64,000 nt of DNA from the NCBI RefSeq assembly GCF_000334455.1, contig NZ_BANX01000007.1, positions 110,108 through 174,107 on the forward strand, given 5' to 3'. Positions 9,053 to 17,741 of the stretch are shown here, in pieces. How positions within the stretch are numbered: the first letter of the stretch is position 1; the number at the start of each line of letters is the position of its first letter. The DNA comes from Gordonia soli NBRC 108243 (GTDB taxonomy: Bacteria > Actinomycetota > Actinomycetes > Mycobacteriales > Mycobacteriaceae). Made by a program: the position numbers and the translations under genes. The notes under the pieces are model-generated. The model did no database searches. It was given only the letters and a program-made list of their open reading frames with translations, and was not told the origin of the DNA.

Positions 9053-10216
9053 TCAGTCGAGTCTCTCCACGAGCGTGGCGATCCCCGCGTCGTAGAGGTC
9101 GGCGACCGCACCCGCCGTCGCCGCGTCCGCGTGCATCGCGGCGTCCCACACGATCAGTGTCCGGCCACCACCGCGGACCGGCGGTCCGACGCTGATGGTC
9201 GAGACGTAGGCGTCGAGCGGGATCGGGCCGTCGAGGTAGGTGTACTCATAGGCGCGCGCGTCGTCGTCGTGGGACTGGATCCGCTCGTGTGCGACCGACC
9301 CGTCGGCGAAGGTCACCGAGCGCACGTCCCCATCGACGGCACAGTCCGACAGTCCGGGTATCCAGCGGTGCACACCACCGACGTCGCCGACGATCGCCCA
9401 GGCACTGTCCGGATCGGCGTCGACGAGCGTGTGGCGGATGACCTGGTGCGCCGGTGGCTGATCGTCGGTCTCCAGCAACCGATCGGCGAGGAGGCGAACC
9501 TCGTCGTCGCCGACGCCGATCGACGACAGGTAGGCCCGGGTACCACCGTGCAGTTCGTCGACCCAGGCCAGGAATCGATGCATGGTCGCAGCCAGCGCCG
9601 TGTATGCCTGTGGCGGATACACGTCCACCGCATCGCCGTAGCTGGCCATCGTGCGCAGGCGGTCCATCATCGCTCCGACATCGGCGACCTTGGCGACGTA
9701 GTCTCGGCTGATCTCGCTGCGCAGCACGCCGATCGCATCCAGCAGGATCGCCACCGCGACCCCCGTCCGATCCTTGCCGACCGTGCAGTGGACCATCAGC
9801 GGCAGCGCATCGTCGCGCAACAGTTCGGCCACCAGCCCGCGTATCGCGTCGTGCGCGGCGAGGTAACCGAGATAGGTGCCGACCAACGGATCGGCATCGA
9901 GCATCGGCGCCACCGCGGACGTCGCCGACACCCGCGTCCCGACTGCGAACGGTACGTTGGTGATCCGTACCCCGCTGGCGCTGAAGCCGCCACTCCCCTC
10001 GGCGGCGACCTCGTGCGGTAGCCGTAGGTCGACGATCGACCGGAGTCCGGCCACCTCGACGAAGCGCTTGGCCTCCGCAGCGGGGACGAATTGAGGTGTG
10101 GCGCTGCGCATCAGCACCCGTGATCGCACTCGGCGACCGTCGTCGGTCCGCAGTCCCTCGACGTATCGGAAGCCGAGCAGCCCGGCAACATCGCGATCGG
10201 TGTCCGCCGTCGTCAT
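9053..10216 (-). CDS. Tyrosine-phosphatase-like / SRPBCC fusion protein
   Basis: A 387-residue two-domain protein. Residues 1-240 form a Y_phosphatase3 (mycobacterial PtpB-like) domain with an intact CX5R loop, HCTVGKDRTG. Residues 255-387 look like an SRPBCC (START/polyketide cyclase) ligand-binding domain (HTLVDADPDSAWAIVGDVGGV). This is the last gene of the eleven-gene minus operon that begins at 21464. In a pathway that appears to use phosphorylated intermediates, a phosphatase tethered to a hydrophobic-ligand domain could remove phosphate from a small substrate (inference). Confidence 0.8.
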   Translation of the reverse strand: MTTADTDRDVAGLLGFRYVEGLRTDDGRRVRSRVLMRSATPQFVPAAEAKRFVEVAGLRSIVDLRLPHEVAAEGSGGFSASGVRITNVPFAVGTRVSATSAVAPMLDADPLVGTYLGYLAAHDAIRGLVAELLRDDALPLMVHCTVGKDRTGVAVAILLDAIGVLRSEISRDYVAKVADVGAMMDRLRTMASYGDAVDVYPPQAYTALAATMHRFLAWVDELHGGTRAYLSSIGVGDDEVRLLADRLLETDDQPPAHQVIRHTLVDADPDSAWAIVGDVGGVHRWIPGLSDCAVDGDVRSVTFADGSVAHERIQSHDDDARAYEYTYLDGPIPLDAYVSTISVGPPVRGGGRTLIVWDAAMHADAATAGAVADLYDAGIATLVERLD

Positions 10217-10243
10217 ATCTCCTCCATCCGTCGGCGCGTCCGG

Positions 10244-11380
10244 TCAGACCGAGAGAACCGTGACCACACAGGCATTCCCGTCCATCCCGGCGGCGCCGCC
10301 ACCCATCGTCTCGACCATGCCGACGTCGTGCCGCCCCACTTGACGCGGACCCGCGTCACCCCGTAGCTGCCATACGATCTCCGCGAGTTGCGCGGTCCCG
10401 GTGGCACCCAACGGATGCCCGCGCGACAGCAGTCCGCCACTGGCGTTCACCGGCTGCGGACCGCTACGGGCCGTGTGACCCGACGTCGCGAGTTCGCCCC
10501 CCGCGCCACGCTCGGCGACGCCGAGCGCCTCCAGCGTGGTGATCTCCCCGATGGTGAAAGCATCGTGGACCTCCAGGACATCGATCTCGGTCACCGACCG
10601 ATGCGCCTCGGAGAGTGCCGCTTCGGCCGCACGACGCACACACGAGAAGCCCCACACCTCGTCGTTGCGCTGATCCCATGGCCGGCCCGACACCATCGCC
10701 GACGACTCCACCAGCACGTCTCGTGTCGATCGGCGACCGGCTCCGACGACGAGCGCGCCGGACCCATCGGTGGTCGGGCAGCACTGCAACATCGTCAGCG
10801 GGTCGGCGATGGGCCGCGAGGCCAACACCTTCTCGATGGTCGGCGGCTCCCGGCGGAGATGGGCGCGCGGGTTGTCCATGCCGTTGGTCTTGTTCTTCAC
10901 CGCGACGGCGGCGAGCTGTTCCGGAGTCAGTCCGAACTCGTCGACGTATCGCGCCGCGGTGAGCGCGTACAACCCCGGCAGAGGCAACCCCGACGCTCCC
11001 TCCGGATCGGTCGCCTCCGGGACGATGGCGCCGGTGAACAGGGTCGACATCTGCTCGACGCCGATCACCAGGACGCATCCGAACCTACCCTGCCGGACTG
11101 CGGCCACCGCCTCGTGATACGCGGACGTGCCACTGGCGCAGGCGTTCTCGATGGTCCACATCGGGACGGCGCCGATACCCAGACCACGCTGGATGCGGGT
11201 CGCGACGCCGGGTGGCCCGAAGACCGAGCCGACGATGATGGCATCGATGTCCGTGGGATGGATGTCGGCGTCGCGGACCGCCTCCGCGACGGCCTCCCAG
11301 GCCAGCGACTCGACCCGGCGGTCGGTCAACACGCCGAAAGCGGATGTGCCGACTCCCCACACGGCGGCGTCGATGCTCAT
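10244..11380 (-). CDS. Thiolase (SCP-x / lipid-transfer type)
   Basis: A 378-residue thiolase-fold enzyme. The nucleophilic Cys sits in ENACASGTSA and the catalytic His in SRGHPLGATG. The C-terminal motif is ETMGGGAAGMDGNACV, lacking the second Cys of classical degradative thiolases, as in SCP-x-type thiolases and the Ltp retro-aldolases. Overlap with the DUF35 gene (ATGA) is typical, since these thiolases often need a DUF35 partner. In this operon it could cleave a beta-ketoacyl-CoA to acetyl-CoA and a shorter acyl-CoA (inference). Confidence 0.85.
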   Translation of the reverse strand: MSIDAAVWGVGTSAFGVLTDRRVESLAWEAVAEAVRDADIHPTDIDAIIVGSVFGPPGVATRIQRGLGIGAVPMWTIENACASGTSAYHEAVAAVRQGRFGCVLVIGVEQMSTLFTGAIVPEATDPEGASGLPLPGLYALTAARYVDEFGLTPEQLAAVAVKNKTNGMDNPRAHLRREPPTIEKVLASRPIADPLTMLQCCPTTDGSGALVVGAGRRSTRDVLVESSAMVSGRPWDQRNDEVWGFSCVRRAAEAALSEAHRSVTEIDVLEVHDAFTIGEITTLEALGVAERGAGGELATSGHTARSGPQPVNASGGLLSRGHPLGATGTAQLAEIVWQLRGDAGPRQVGRHDVGMVETMGGGAAGMDGNACVVTVLSV

Positions 11381-11871
11381 CGCGGATCTCCGTTCTGACC
11401 GTCACCGACACCGTGCTGGGCGAGATCGCCGTCGTCGGTGATACCGAAACCCACCCGGTCGCCGCCCCTCGGCAGCGGGTCGTGGGCCACGTGCACCAGG
11501 ACGCGTGGACCGTCGTCGACGTCGATGTATGCCAGGCCGAACGGCGCGGCCCACCGCCCAACCGGCAGGTGCACCGTCGTCGCGGCCCATACGACGCCCT
11601 CGGGGTCGAAGCCGCATTCCTCGACCGGCCCGAAACACACCGGGCACCACGGCACATCGGGTTGCGCCGACGGGTGTGCACACCGGCTGCAGCGAGCACC
11701 ACGCAAGAGGCCGTCGACCACCTGCGGTCGGGACTCGGCCACGGCCAGCCCACCGGCCACCTCGCCTGCCCTGCGTTTGTTCGGACGGTCCGTGAGCTCC
11801 GAGGGGCCGGAACCCGTGGCGCCGGTCCGCGGGGCCGATGTGACCGAGCCGGTGGATGTCACCGCCGCCAT
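11377..11871 (-). CDS. DUF35 OB-fold/zinc-ribbon thiolase partner
   Basis: A 164-residue protein with a rubredoxin-like zinc ribbon (CSRC...CPVC) followed by an OB-fold typical of DUF35 proteins that form complexes with SCP-x thiolases. The first 44 residues are low-complexity and unlike the family, so translation may start later, near the GTG of VAESRPQ. A tandem 12-base duplication (CCATCAGTGGTC at 11868-11879 and 11882-11893) spans the junction with the upstream gene and creates the annotated ATG context. Confidence 0.8.
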   Translation of the reverse strand: MAAVTSTGSVTSAPRTGATGSGPSELTDRPNKRRAGEVAGGLAVAESRPQVVDGLLRGARCSRCAHPSAQPDVPWCPVCFGPVEECGFDPEGVVWAATTVHLPVGRWAAPFGLAYIDVDDGPRVLVHVAHDPLPRGGDRVGFGITDDGDLAQHGVGDGQNGDPR

Positions 11872-11884
11872 CAGTGGTCCCCCA

Positions 11885-13387
11885 TCAGTGGTCTCCGTGC
11901 AGGGTCAGCTCGAAACCGCCGGACTCGACGTGCAGGTAGGCGCCGACCGAGGTCGAGATCAGCTTCCGGATGTTCGCCAACTCACGGCTCGTGAGCCCGT
12001 AGTCGACGGTCCGCGGCGGGGTCGACCGCATCACGTCGATGTCGTGTTCGGGTACCAGGAGTCGCAGGATCAACTCGTCGTCGGAGATGCCGCCGCCGAA
12101 CTTCTTGCGCAGCTCGGACAGCTCCGGTTGCGGCGGCTGCCAGTCCCGGTAGGTCTTCGCCTTGGGACTCGACTGGATCTTGTCCAGCACGTTCTGGTCC
12201 AACGGCGCGACCGGGTCGCCGTAGAAGCCGTTGACGTACAAGAGGACCTCGTCCGGGACCACCGAGTAGCGCTCCCCCTCGGTGACCACGTTGAGCACGG
12301 CCTGCGTGCCGACCAGCTGGGAGAACGGCGTGGCCATCACCGGGTAGCCGAGTTCGGCACGGATTCGCGACATCTCGTCCAGGACCTCCTCGAACCGGTC
12401 CTCCATGCCCCGGTCGCGCAACTGCGCCTTGAACGTCCCGGCCATGCCACCCGGCAGCTGGTGGCGATACTGGAAGAGCGAGAACTCTGCGGGTGTGCCC
12501 ACCGGGAGGTCATCGATGCCGGCGACGTTCAGCAGGTGTTGTTCGACTGCGGCGAGGCGCGAGTCGTCGATCGTGACGTCGAATCCCGCGTACCGCAGAT
12601 TCGCGACGGTGGTCTCCGTGGACGGCAGCGAGACACCGGCCGCGAGCGGACGGCTGGCCGTGTGTACGCGATCCGCACCGGCCAGCACGGCCTCCAGATA
12701 GTTCAGCGGCGACAGCGCGTTGTTCGAATGGAAGTGCGCCTCCACCGGCAGATCCGGGGCCACCGCTTTGATCGCACCGATCAGCGATCGGGCCCTCTCA
12801 GGGGTGAGAAGCCCTGCGGCGTCCTCGAGTTCGATGCCGTCGGCACCGAGTGCCACCAGCTCACGAGTGCGCTCCGCATAGTACTCGTCGGTGTGATACG
12901 GGGTGTCGGCGTAGAGGATGCACGGCAGCGCCTGCGCACCGTTGGCCTGCGCGACCTTGACCAGACGACCGATCTTCTCCGTGTTGAAGAGCCCGTCGTA
13001 GATCCAGAAGCTCCCGATCCCATGGGCACACAGGCGTTCCACCCAGAGGTCCATCACGCTGTCCGCGGTGAGACCGAAGGTGACGATCCCGTTGCTGCGG
13101 GTGCCCGCGCGGACGGTGGTGCGCGGCATCGCCTTCGACAGCGAGATCAGCTGATCCCACGGATCTTCTTTGCAGTGTCGCACCAAGACCTCGAAGATCG
13201 AACTGCCGACCAGGTCGATGGTGTGGAATCCGGTGCGATCGAGTTCGCCGGCGATCGGGAGTCCCATCGCCTTGGTCATCCGCATACCCCACCAGCTCTG
13301 GGGGCCGTCGCGGAGTGTCTGGTCGATGACCTCGATGGTCCGGCGTCCACCGACGGCGCGGTCGGCGCAGTCGAGGTAGCTGCTCAT
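11885..13387 (-). CDS. Pyruvate-carboxylase-type carboxyltransferase-like protein (HMGL-like barrel)
   Basis: A 500-residue protein matching carboxyltransferase subunits of oxaloacetate decarboxylase, transcarboxylase 5S and pyruvate carboxylase: IDQTLRDGPQ at the barrel start, the metal-binding HxH as HFHSNN, and a conserved C-terminal domain (VNGFYGDPVAPLD). At the position of the carbamylated, metal-bound lysine (IKDMAGLL in relatives) it reads LEDAAGLL, so Lys is replaced by Glu. This implies an altered active site, and pyruvate is probably not the substrate. It is coupled (ATGA) to biotin carboxylase and carrier genes, supporting a biotin-dependent carboxylation. Confidence 0.82.
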   Translation of the reverse strand: MSSYLDCADRAVGGRRTIEVIDQTLRDGPQSWWGMRMTKAMGLPIAGELDRTGFHTIDLVGSSIFEVLVRHCKEDPWDQLISLSKAMPRTTVRAGTRSNGIVTFGLTADSVMDLWVERLCAHGIGSFWIYDGLFNTEKIGRLVKVAQANGAQALPCILYADTPYHTDEYYAERTRELVALGADGIELEDAAGLLTPERARSLIGAIKAVAPDLPVEAHFHSNNALSPLNYLEAVLAGADRVHTASRPLAAGVSLPSTETTVANLRYAGFDVTIDDSRLAAVEQHLLNVAGIDDLPVGTPAEFSLFQYRHQLPGGMAGTFKAQLRDRGMEDRFEEVLDEMSRIRAELGYPVMATPFSQLVGTQAVLNVVTEGERYSVVPDEVLLYVNGFYGDPVAPLDQNVLDKIQSSPKAKTYRDWQPPQPELSELRKKFGGGISDDELILRLLVPEHDIDVMRSTPPRTVDYGLTSRELANIRKLISTSVGAYLHVESGGFELTLHGDH

Positions 13388-14823
13388 GTCGTCTCCTCAA
13401 GGGTGCGGCAGAACTCCTCGGCGCCCGACTGGTCTATCCATCGGGTCGTCACCTCGGCGTTCCGGAATGCTGGGTTCTGCAATAGGAATCGGTTGAAGGC
13501 CACCGTCGTCGGGACACCGTCCACACCCAGTTCGTCGAGGGCGGCGATCAGACGGTCGGCGGCCTCGTCGCGCGTCGGTGCGTGGGCGATCACCTTGGCG
13601 ATCATCGAGTCGTAATACGGGCTGATGACCGTTCCTGGCCGACAGTGGGAATCGACCCGGATGCCGATCCCCGAGGGGGGCTGCCACACGGTCACCGTGC
13701 CGGGCACCGGGACGAATCCACGCTCGGGTGACTCGGCCATGATCCGCGCCTCGATCGCATGGCCGGTGGGTGTCACGTCGTCTTGACCGAAGGACAGCGG
13801 CAGTCCGGCCGCCATCCGGATCTGTTCGGCGACCAGGTCGATACCCGAGACGAGCTCGGACACCGGGTGCTCCACCTGGATACGTGCGTTGAACTCCAGG
13901 AACGCGAATTCCTCGGTGTCCGAGTCGTAGACGAACTCGACCGTACCCGCGCTGTCGAGCTCGATGGCCTCCGAGAAGCGAACCGCCGCTGCATGGATCG
14001 CAGCCCGTGTGGCCTCGGTCAGATCCGGCGCCGGCGACTCCTCGATGACCTTCTGGTGGCGTCGTTGAGCGCTGCAGTCCCGCTCGCCGACGTGCACCAC
14101 GGTGCCGTGCCGGTCCCCGATCACCTGGACCTCGATGTGCCGCGCACGGCCGATGAACTTCTCCACGTAGATCCGGCCGTCACCGAATGCGGCGGCCGCC
14201 TCGGCGATCGCGGTCGGCAGCCTACGTCGGAGCTCCGCCTCGTCGGCGACGATCGACATCCCACGACCGCCCCCACCTGCGACGGCCTTGATGAGGACCG
14301 GGAACCCGATCTGCACGGCCGCGGCCACGGCGGCGTCGGGACTGTCGGTGATGTCCGAACCCGACAGGACCGGAACTCCCGCGGTACGCGCGATCTCACG
14401 CGCGGCGGCTTTGTCGCCGGTGCCGCCGACGATGGTCGGGTTCGGGCCGATGAAGGCCAGTCCCTCCTCGACACATCGTCGCGCGAACGTCGGGTTCTCG
14501 GACAGGAAGCCGTATCCCGGGTGAATGGCATCGCATCCGGAGCCGAGCGCCGCGGCCAGCACGACGTCGGTGTCGAGGTAACTCGCCGAAGCCGACGCGG
14601 CACCGATGCAGATCGATCGGTCCGCGAGTTGCGCGGCGAGGCTGCCGCGGTCGGCCTCGGAGTACACCACCACACTCTCGATCCCGAGTGTGCGGCATGC
14701 CCGAACCACGCGCACCGCGATCTCACCCCGGTTCGCGACGAGCACCCGCGTGATCAGCGCGGCCACCGGGGTCCCCCGCTCTGCGCGGTCGGGTCGGGTC
14801 ACCAGGGCCTGCGGGCTACTCAT
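13384..14823 (-). CDS. Biotin carboxylase subunit
   Basis: A 479-residue AccC-type enzyme. It starts [17 protein letters not shown], has the ATP-grasp Gly-rich loop AGGGGRGMS, a CSAQRRHQKVIEE segment and FLEFNARIQVEHPVSE at the ATP/Mg site, and ends with the lid and C-terminal domain. It carries no carrier domain; the separate BCCP is the gene just upstream. It carboxylates biotin with ATP and bicarbonate. It is coupled by short overlaps to both neighbours, so the complex has three chains. Confidence 0.9.
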   Translation of the reverse strand: MSSPQALVTRPDRAERGTPVAALITRVLVANRGEIAVRVVRACRTLGIESVVVYSEADRGSLAAQLADRSICIGAASASASYLDTDVVLAAALGSGCDAIHPGYGFLSENPTFARRCVEEGLAFIGPNPTIVGGTGDKAAAREIARTAGVPVLSGSDITDSPDAAVAAAVQIGFPVLIKAVAGGGGRGMSIVADEAELRRRLPTAIAEAAAAFGDGRIYVEKFIGRARHIEVQVIGDRHGTVVHVGERDCSAQRRHQKVIEESPAPDLTEATRAAIHAAAVRFSEAIELDSAGTVEFVYDSDTEEFAFLEFNARIQVEHPVSELVSGIDLVAEQIRMAAGLPLSFGQDDVTPTGHAIEARIMAESPERGFVPVPGTVTVWQPPSGIGIRVDSHCRPGTVISPYYDSMIAKVIAHAPTRDEAADRLIAALDELGVDGVPTTVAFNRFLLQNPAFRNAEVTTRWIDQSGAEEFCRTLEETT

Positions 14824-15397
14824 CGGGCCGGATGAGGAAGAGGGCCTGGCCGAACTCGACCATGTCTGCGTTGCGGGCCCGGATGGCCACGACCTCACCC
14901 GCGACGTCGGTGACCACTGGGTTCATCAACTTCATCACCTCGACGATCGCGAGCTGATCTCCGGCGGCGACGCGCGTGCCGATGTCGACGAACGGCGGCG
15001 ACCCCGGATCGGGTGCGGCCCAGAACGACCCGACGGTCGGTGAGCTGACCGTCACCAGTCCCGTCTCGTCGAGGACGTCCGCGGCAGGCGGCGCGATCGT
15101 CGGCGCCGCCGCCGGGGTGGCCGGCGTGGTCGGCGAGCCCGCCGTCGTGGTGGTGTCCCGGGCAGGCGCCGGAGGGGACGTCGGCGCCTGCCCGGAGATC
15201 TCGGCGACGCCCGGAGCTCCTGCGCCGTGGCGTCGTTCCGGTGGCGGCGAGTCCTTGCCCGCGGACACGGTCACGTCACCGACGGTCAACTGCATTCCCG
15301 ACCATTCGGAGCCGGCGAAGGTCTGCAGGATCTGGCTGATCTCGTCGGGTCCGATGCGGGGAGCCTCGACGTCGGCATGGTCTGCGGGCGTGTTCAC
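14816..15397 (-). CDS. Biotin carboxyl carrier protein
   Basis: A 193-residue BCCP with an N-terminal segment, a Pro/Ala/Thr-rich linker (about residues 70-115) and a C-terminal biotinyl domain with the biotinylation motif EVMKLMNP. The GTG start overlaps the preceding stop (GTGA). It should shuttle carboxylate between the biotin carboxylase and the carboxyltransferase-like protein downstream. Confidence 0.9.
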   Translation of the reverse strand: MNTPADHADVEAPRIGPDEISQILQTFAGSEWSGMQLTVGDVTVSAGKDSPPPERRHGAGAPGVAEISGQAPTSPPAPARDTTTTAGSPTTPATPAAAPTIAPPAADVLDETGLVTVSSPTVGSFWAAPDPGSPPFVDIGTRVAAGDQLAIVEVMKLMNPVVTDVAGEVVAIRARNADMVEFGQALFLIRPDE

Positions 15398-17136
15398 CGT
15401 GCTGCCTTTCCGTGTGCGATGGCCGCCAGCAGGACCGGCAGCGGGTTGGTGGTGACGATGGTGGTGACGCCCGCGTCGAGTGCGGCCCGTACGCCGGCGT
15501 CGGTGTCGAACCAACTGCCGGTGACGGTCTGCGCCGCTGTCGGGATCGTCGGGCTCTCGTCGCCGGTCTCGGCGATCGCCCTGTCGCCGTCGAACACCTC
15601 GCCCCCGTCGGCCACGCCGTCGACGACTGTGATCGGGGCGAGGTCACGTGCCCAACCGAGCAGCGCGGCGAGGTCGGGATCGCCGTCGATCGAGGTCGCC
15701 CGACCACCGATCTCACCGTCGTAGACGTGACCCCCGGTCGCGTCGACCGTCACTATCCGCCCGATGAGGGACGCAGCGGCCCCCGATCCGCAACCGACCA
15801 CACATGGTGTGTCCAGCGCACGGCTGACCACGGCGGCATGCGATGTCGAGCCGCCGTTCTCGGTGATCACCGCAGCTGCGGCGATCATGCCGTGCACATC
15901 CTCCGGGCTGGTCGACTCACGAACCAGGATCGAGCCCGGATGCTGTTGTGCCTCTTCGGCAGTCCCGACGGCGAGTCCGACGGCATAGCCGGGGCTGGCG
16001 GAGACGCCGGCGGCCACCGGTCGGGTGTCACCGACCTCGTCCGGGTCGATCGACGGGCGGAGCAGATGTCGGATCTGGTCGGCGGTGACGCGCTCGCACG
16101 CGGTCGCCGGATCGATCACCCCCTCGTCCACCAGCGTCGTCGCGATGCGTACCGCCGCCTGCGCGGTCCGCTTCGCGGCGCGCGACTGGAGGAGGTAGAG
16201 CGTGCCGTCCTGCACCGTGAACTCGATGTCCTGCGCGTCACGACCTTCTCGATCGAGCAGGTCGGCGGCGGTGATGAGTTCGTCGTGCAGGGCAGATCGG
16301 TTGTCGGCCAGCCATGTCAACGGCCGCGGGGTCACCCGACCGGACACCACGTCCTCACCTTGGCCGCGCGGCAGGTACTCACCATAGGGTTCGCGCGCAC
16401 CCGACAGCGGGTTGCGGGTGAACAGCACCCCGGTCCCGGAGTCGTCATCGAGATTGCCGAACACCATCGCCTGGATGGTCACCGCGGTACCGATGTCGTC
16501 GGGGATGCCGTAATGCGCGCGATAGGCCTTGGCACGACGCGAGCGGCTCGAGTCGAAAACGGCGGCAACAGCATTGCGCAACGTCTCGATCGGATCGTCG
16601 GGGACGGTGTGCCCGGTCTCCGCCTCTATGGCCGTGAGGACGGCAGCGGTGTCCGGCAGGTCCTCGAGGTCGTCGATGCTGCCCGCGACGAGTTTGCCGT
16701 ACAGCGCGCAGAACCGGCGCCGGACGTCCGCCGCGAAGTCGGGGCGACCGGATTCGTCGGCCAGGGCCGCCTCGGTGGTCTCGTTGATGCCGAGATTGAG
16801 GATCGTGTCCATCATGCCCGGCATCGAGATCGCTGCGCCGGATCGCACCGACACCAACAGCGGATGCGGCCCCGAGCCGAGGGTCCGTCCGGTCCGTTCC
16901 TCCAGATATCGCACCCCGTCGACGATCTCGTCGAACAGCGCGTCCGAGAGCACTCGGCCCTGCTCGAAGTACTCGGCGCAGGAACGCGTGGTGATCACGA
17001 TCGCCGGCGGTACGCGCAGGCCGAGCCGGCTCATCCGCCACAGGCTCCACGCCTTGCCACCCACGAGTTCGCGCGATGGTTCGCCCTCGACGTCGCAGAT
17101 CCGCAGGACGGTCGTGTCGACCACTCCGGCGCTCAT
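15394..17136 (-). CDS. Pyruvate-phosphate-dikinase-like enzyme lacking the PEP/pyruvate domain
   Basis: A 580-residue protein. Residues 1-330 are a PPDK-type ATP-grasp domain, with GGKAWSLWRMSRLGLRVP, SVRSGAAISMPGMMDTILNLG and a typical C-terminal LQSRAAKR. Residues 370-460 are the phosphohistidine swivel domain, with the phosphoacceptor His433 in ENGGSTSHAAVVSR. PPDK normally continues for about 300 more residues as a PEP/pyruvate TIM barrel. Here only about 120 unrelated residues follow. It could therefore charge a His from ATP but needs another protein to pass the phosphoryl group to a substrate, as the split phenylphosphate synthase does. It is in an operon with the biotin carboxylase system. 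Confidence 0.85.
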   Translation of the reverse strand: MSAGVVDTTVLRICDVEGEPSRELVGGKAWSLWRMSRLGLRVPPAIVITTRSCAEYFEQGRVLSDALFDEIVDGVRYLEERTGRTLGSGPHPLLVSVRSGAAISMPGMMDTILNLGINETTEAALADESGRPDFAADVRRRFCALYGKLVAGSIDDLEDLPDTAAVLTAIEAETGHTVPDDPIETLRNAVAAVFDSSRSRRAKAYRAHYGIPDDIGTAVTIQAMVFGNLDDDSGTGVLFTRNPLSGAREPYGEYLPRGQGEDVVSGRVTPRPLTWLADNRSALHDELITAADLLDREGRDAQDIEFTVQDGTLYLLQSRAAKRTAQAAVRIATTLVDEGVIDPATACERVTADQIRHLLRPSIDPDEVGDTRPVAAGVSASPGYAVGLAVGTAEEAQQHPGSILVRESTSPEDVHGMIAAAAVITENGGSTSHAAVVSRALDTPCVVGCGSGAAASLIGRIVTVDATGGHVYDGEIGGRATSIDGDPDLAALLGWARDLAPITVVDGVADGGEVFDGDRAIAETGDESPTIPTAAQTVTGSWFDTDAGVRAALDAGVTTIVTTNPLPVLLAAIAHGKAAR

Positions 17137-17741
17137 TCGTCGCGCTCCTCACCCATGACCCGGAGCAGGTGCTCGTGCATCTGGTACCAGACGGTGTGGT
17201 AGCTGTCGATGCGCACATTGCTCACATAGTCGTTGTCGCCCTGGTCGACTCGTTGCTGGGCGATCTCCAGTCGCGCCAGGAACCTCTTGGTCAACGGGTC
17301 CGCGTCGGCGAACGGCGCCAGTTGCACGGTCGCGCGGTCGTGCAACCGAGCCAGCTTGTCGATCACCTTCGCGTCGTGGTCGGCATCGGAGTGGTCGTTG
17401 GGCTGTTCGGCACCGTCGACCGTCACCGTCTGCCACGACGTCATCACGGCGAGGATCTGCTTGTTGATGCCCTGCTCGAAGTCCGCCAGGGTGTCGACCA
17501 GGGCGGGATCGCCCCGTTGCGCGGCGAACGCCTCCGGGTAGAGACCGTCGAGGTGGGTGCGTCCGGCCGGGGTGATCATGTATGCCCCACGTGCGGCGAT
17601 GGCCTTGCCGTCGGCGGTCGCGGCATCCAGATGAGTGGTGATGGTCTCGGCGTCCTCGTCGATGATGTCGGCGAGTTGTTCGCCTGTGGCGAGCTGCCGC
17701 AGGGTGAGGCCGTGCAGGACGAAGTCGGCTGCATCAAGCAT
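17133..17741 (-). CDS. Unknown protein with winged-helix-like N-terminus
   Basis: A 202-residue protein I do not recognise. Residues 10-70 (LTLRQLATGEQLADIIDE...ITPAGRTHLDGLY) look like a small winged-helix domain, and the rest is predicted helical with many charged residues. It is coupled by overlap on both sides, to the CoA ligase (eight bases) and the PPDK-like gene (ATGA). That suggests a helper or subunit of the PPDK-like enzyme rather than a free regulator. The coupling is seen; the role is inference. Confidence 0.6.
   Translation of the reverse strand: MLDAADFVLHGLTLRQLATGEQLADIIDEDAETITTHLDAATADGKAIAARGAYMITPAGRTHLDGLYPEAFAAQRGDPALVDTLADFEQGINKQILAVMTSWQTVTVDGAEQPNDHSDADHDAKVIDKLARLHDRATVQLAPFADADPLTKRFLARLEIAQQRVDQGDNDYVSNVRIDSYHTVWYQMHEHLLRVMGEERDE

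Noticed and set aside
11885..13387. Plain pyruvate carboxylase subunit B
   Set aside because: The carbamylated lysine is replaced by Glu and the operon content is catabolic.
15394..17136. Complete pyruvate phosphate dikinase
   Set aside because: The PEP/pyruvate TIM barrel is missing, so a normal PPDK reaction is not supported.
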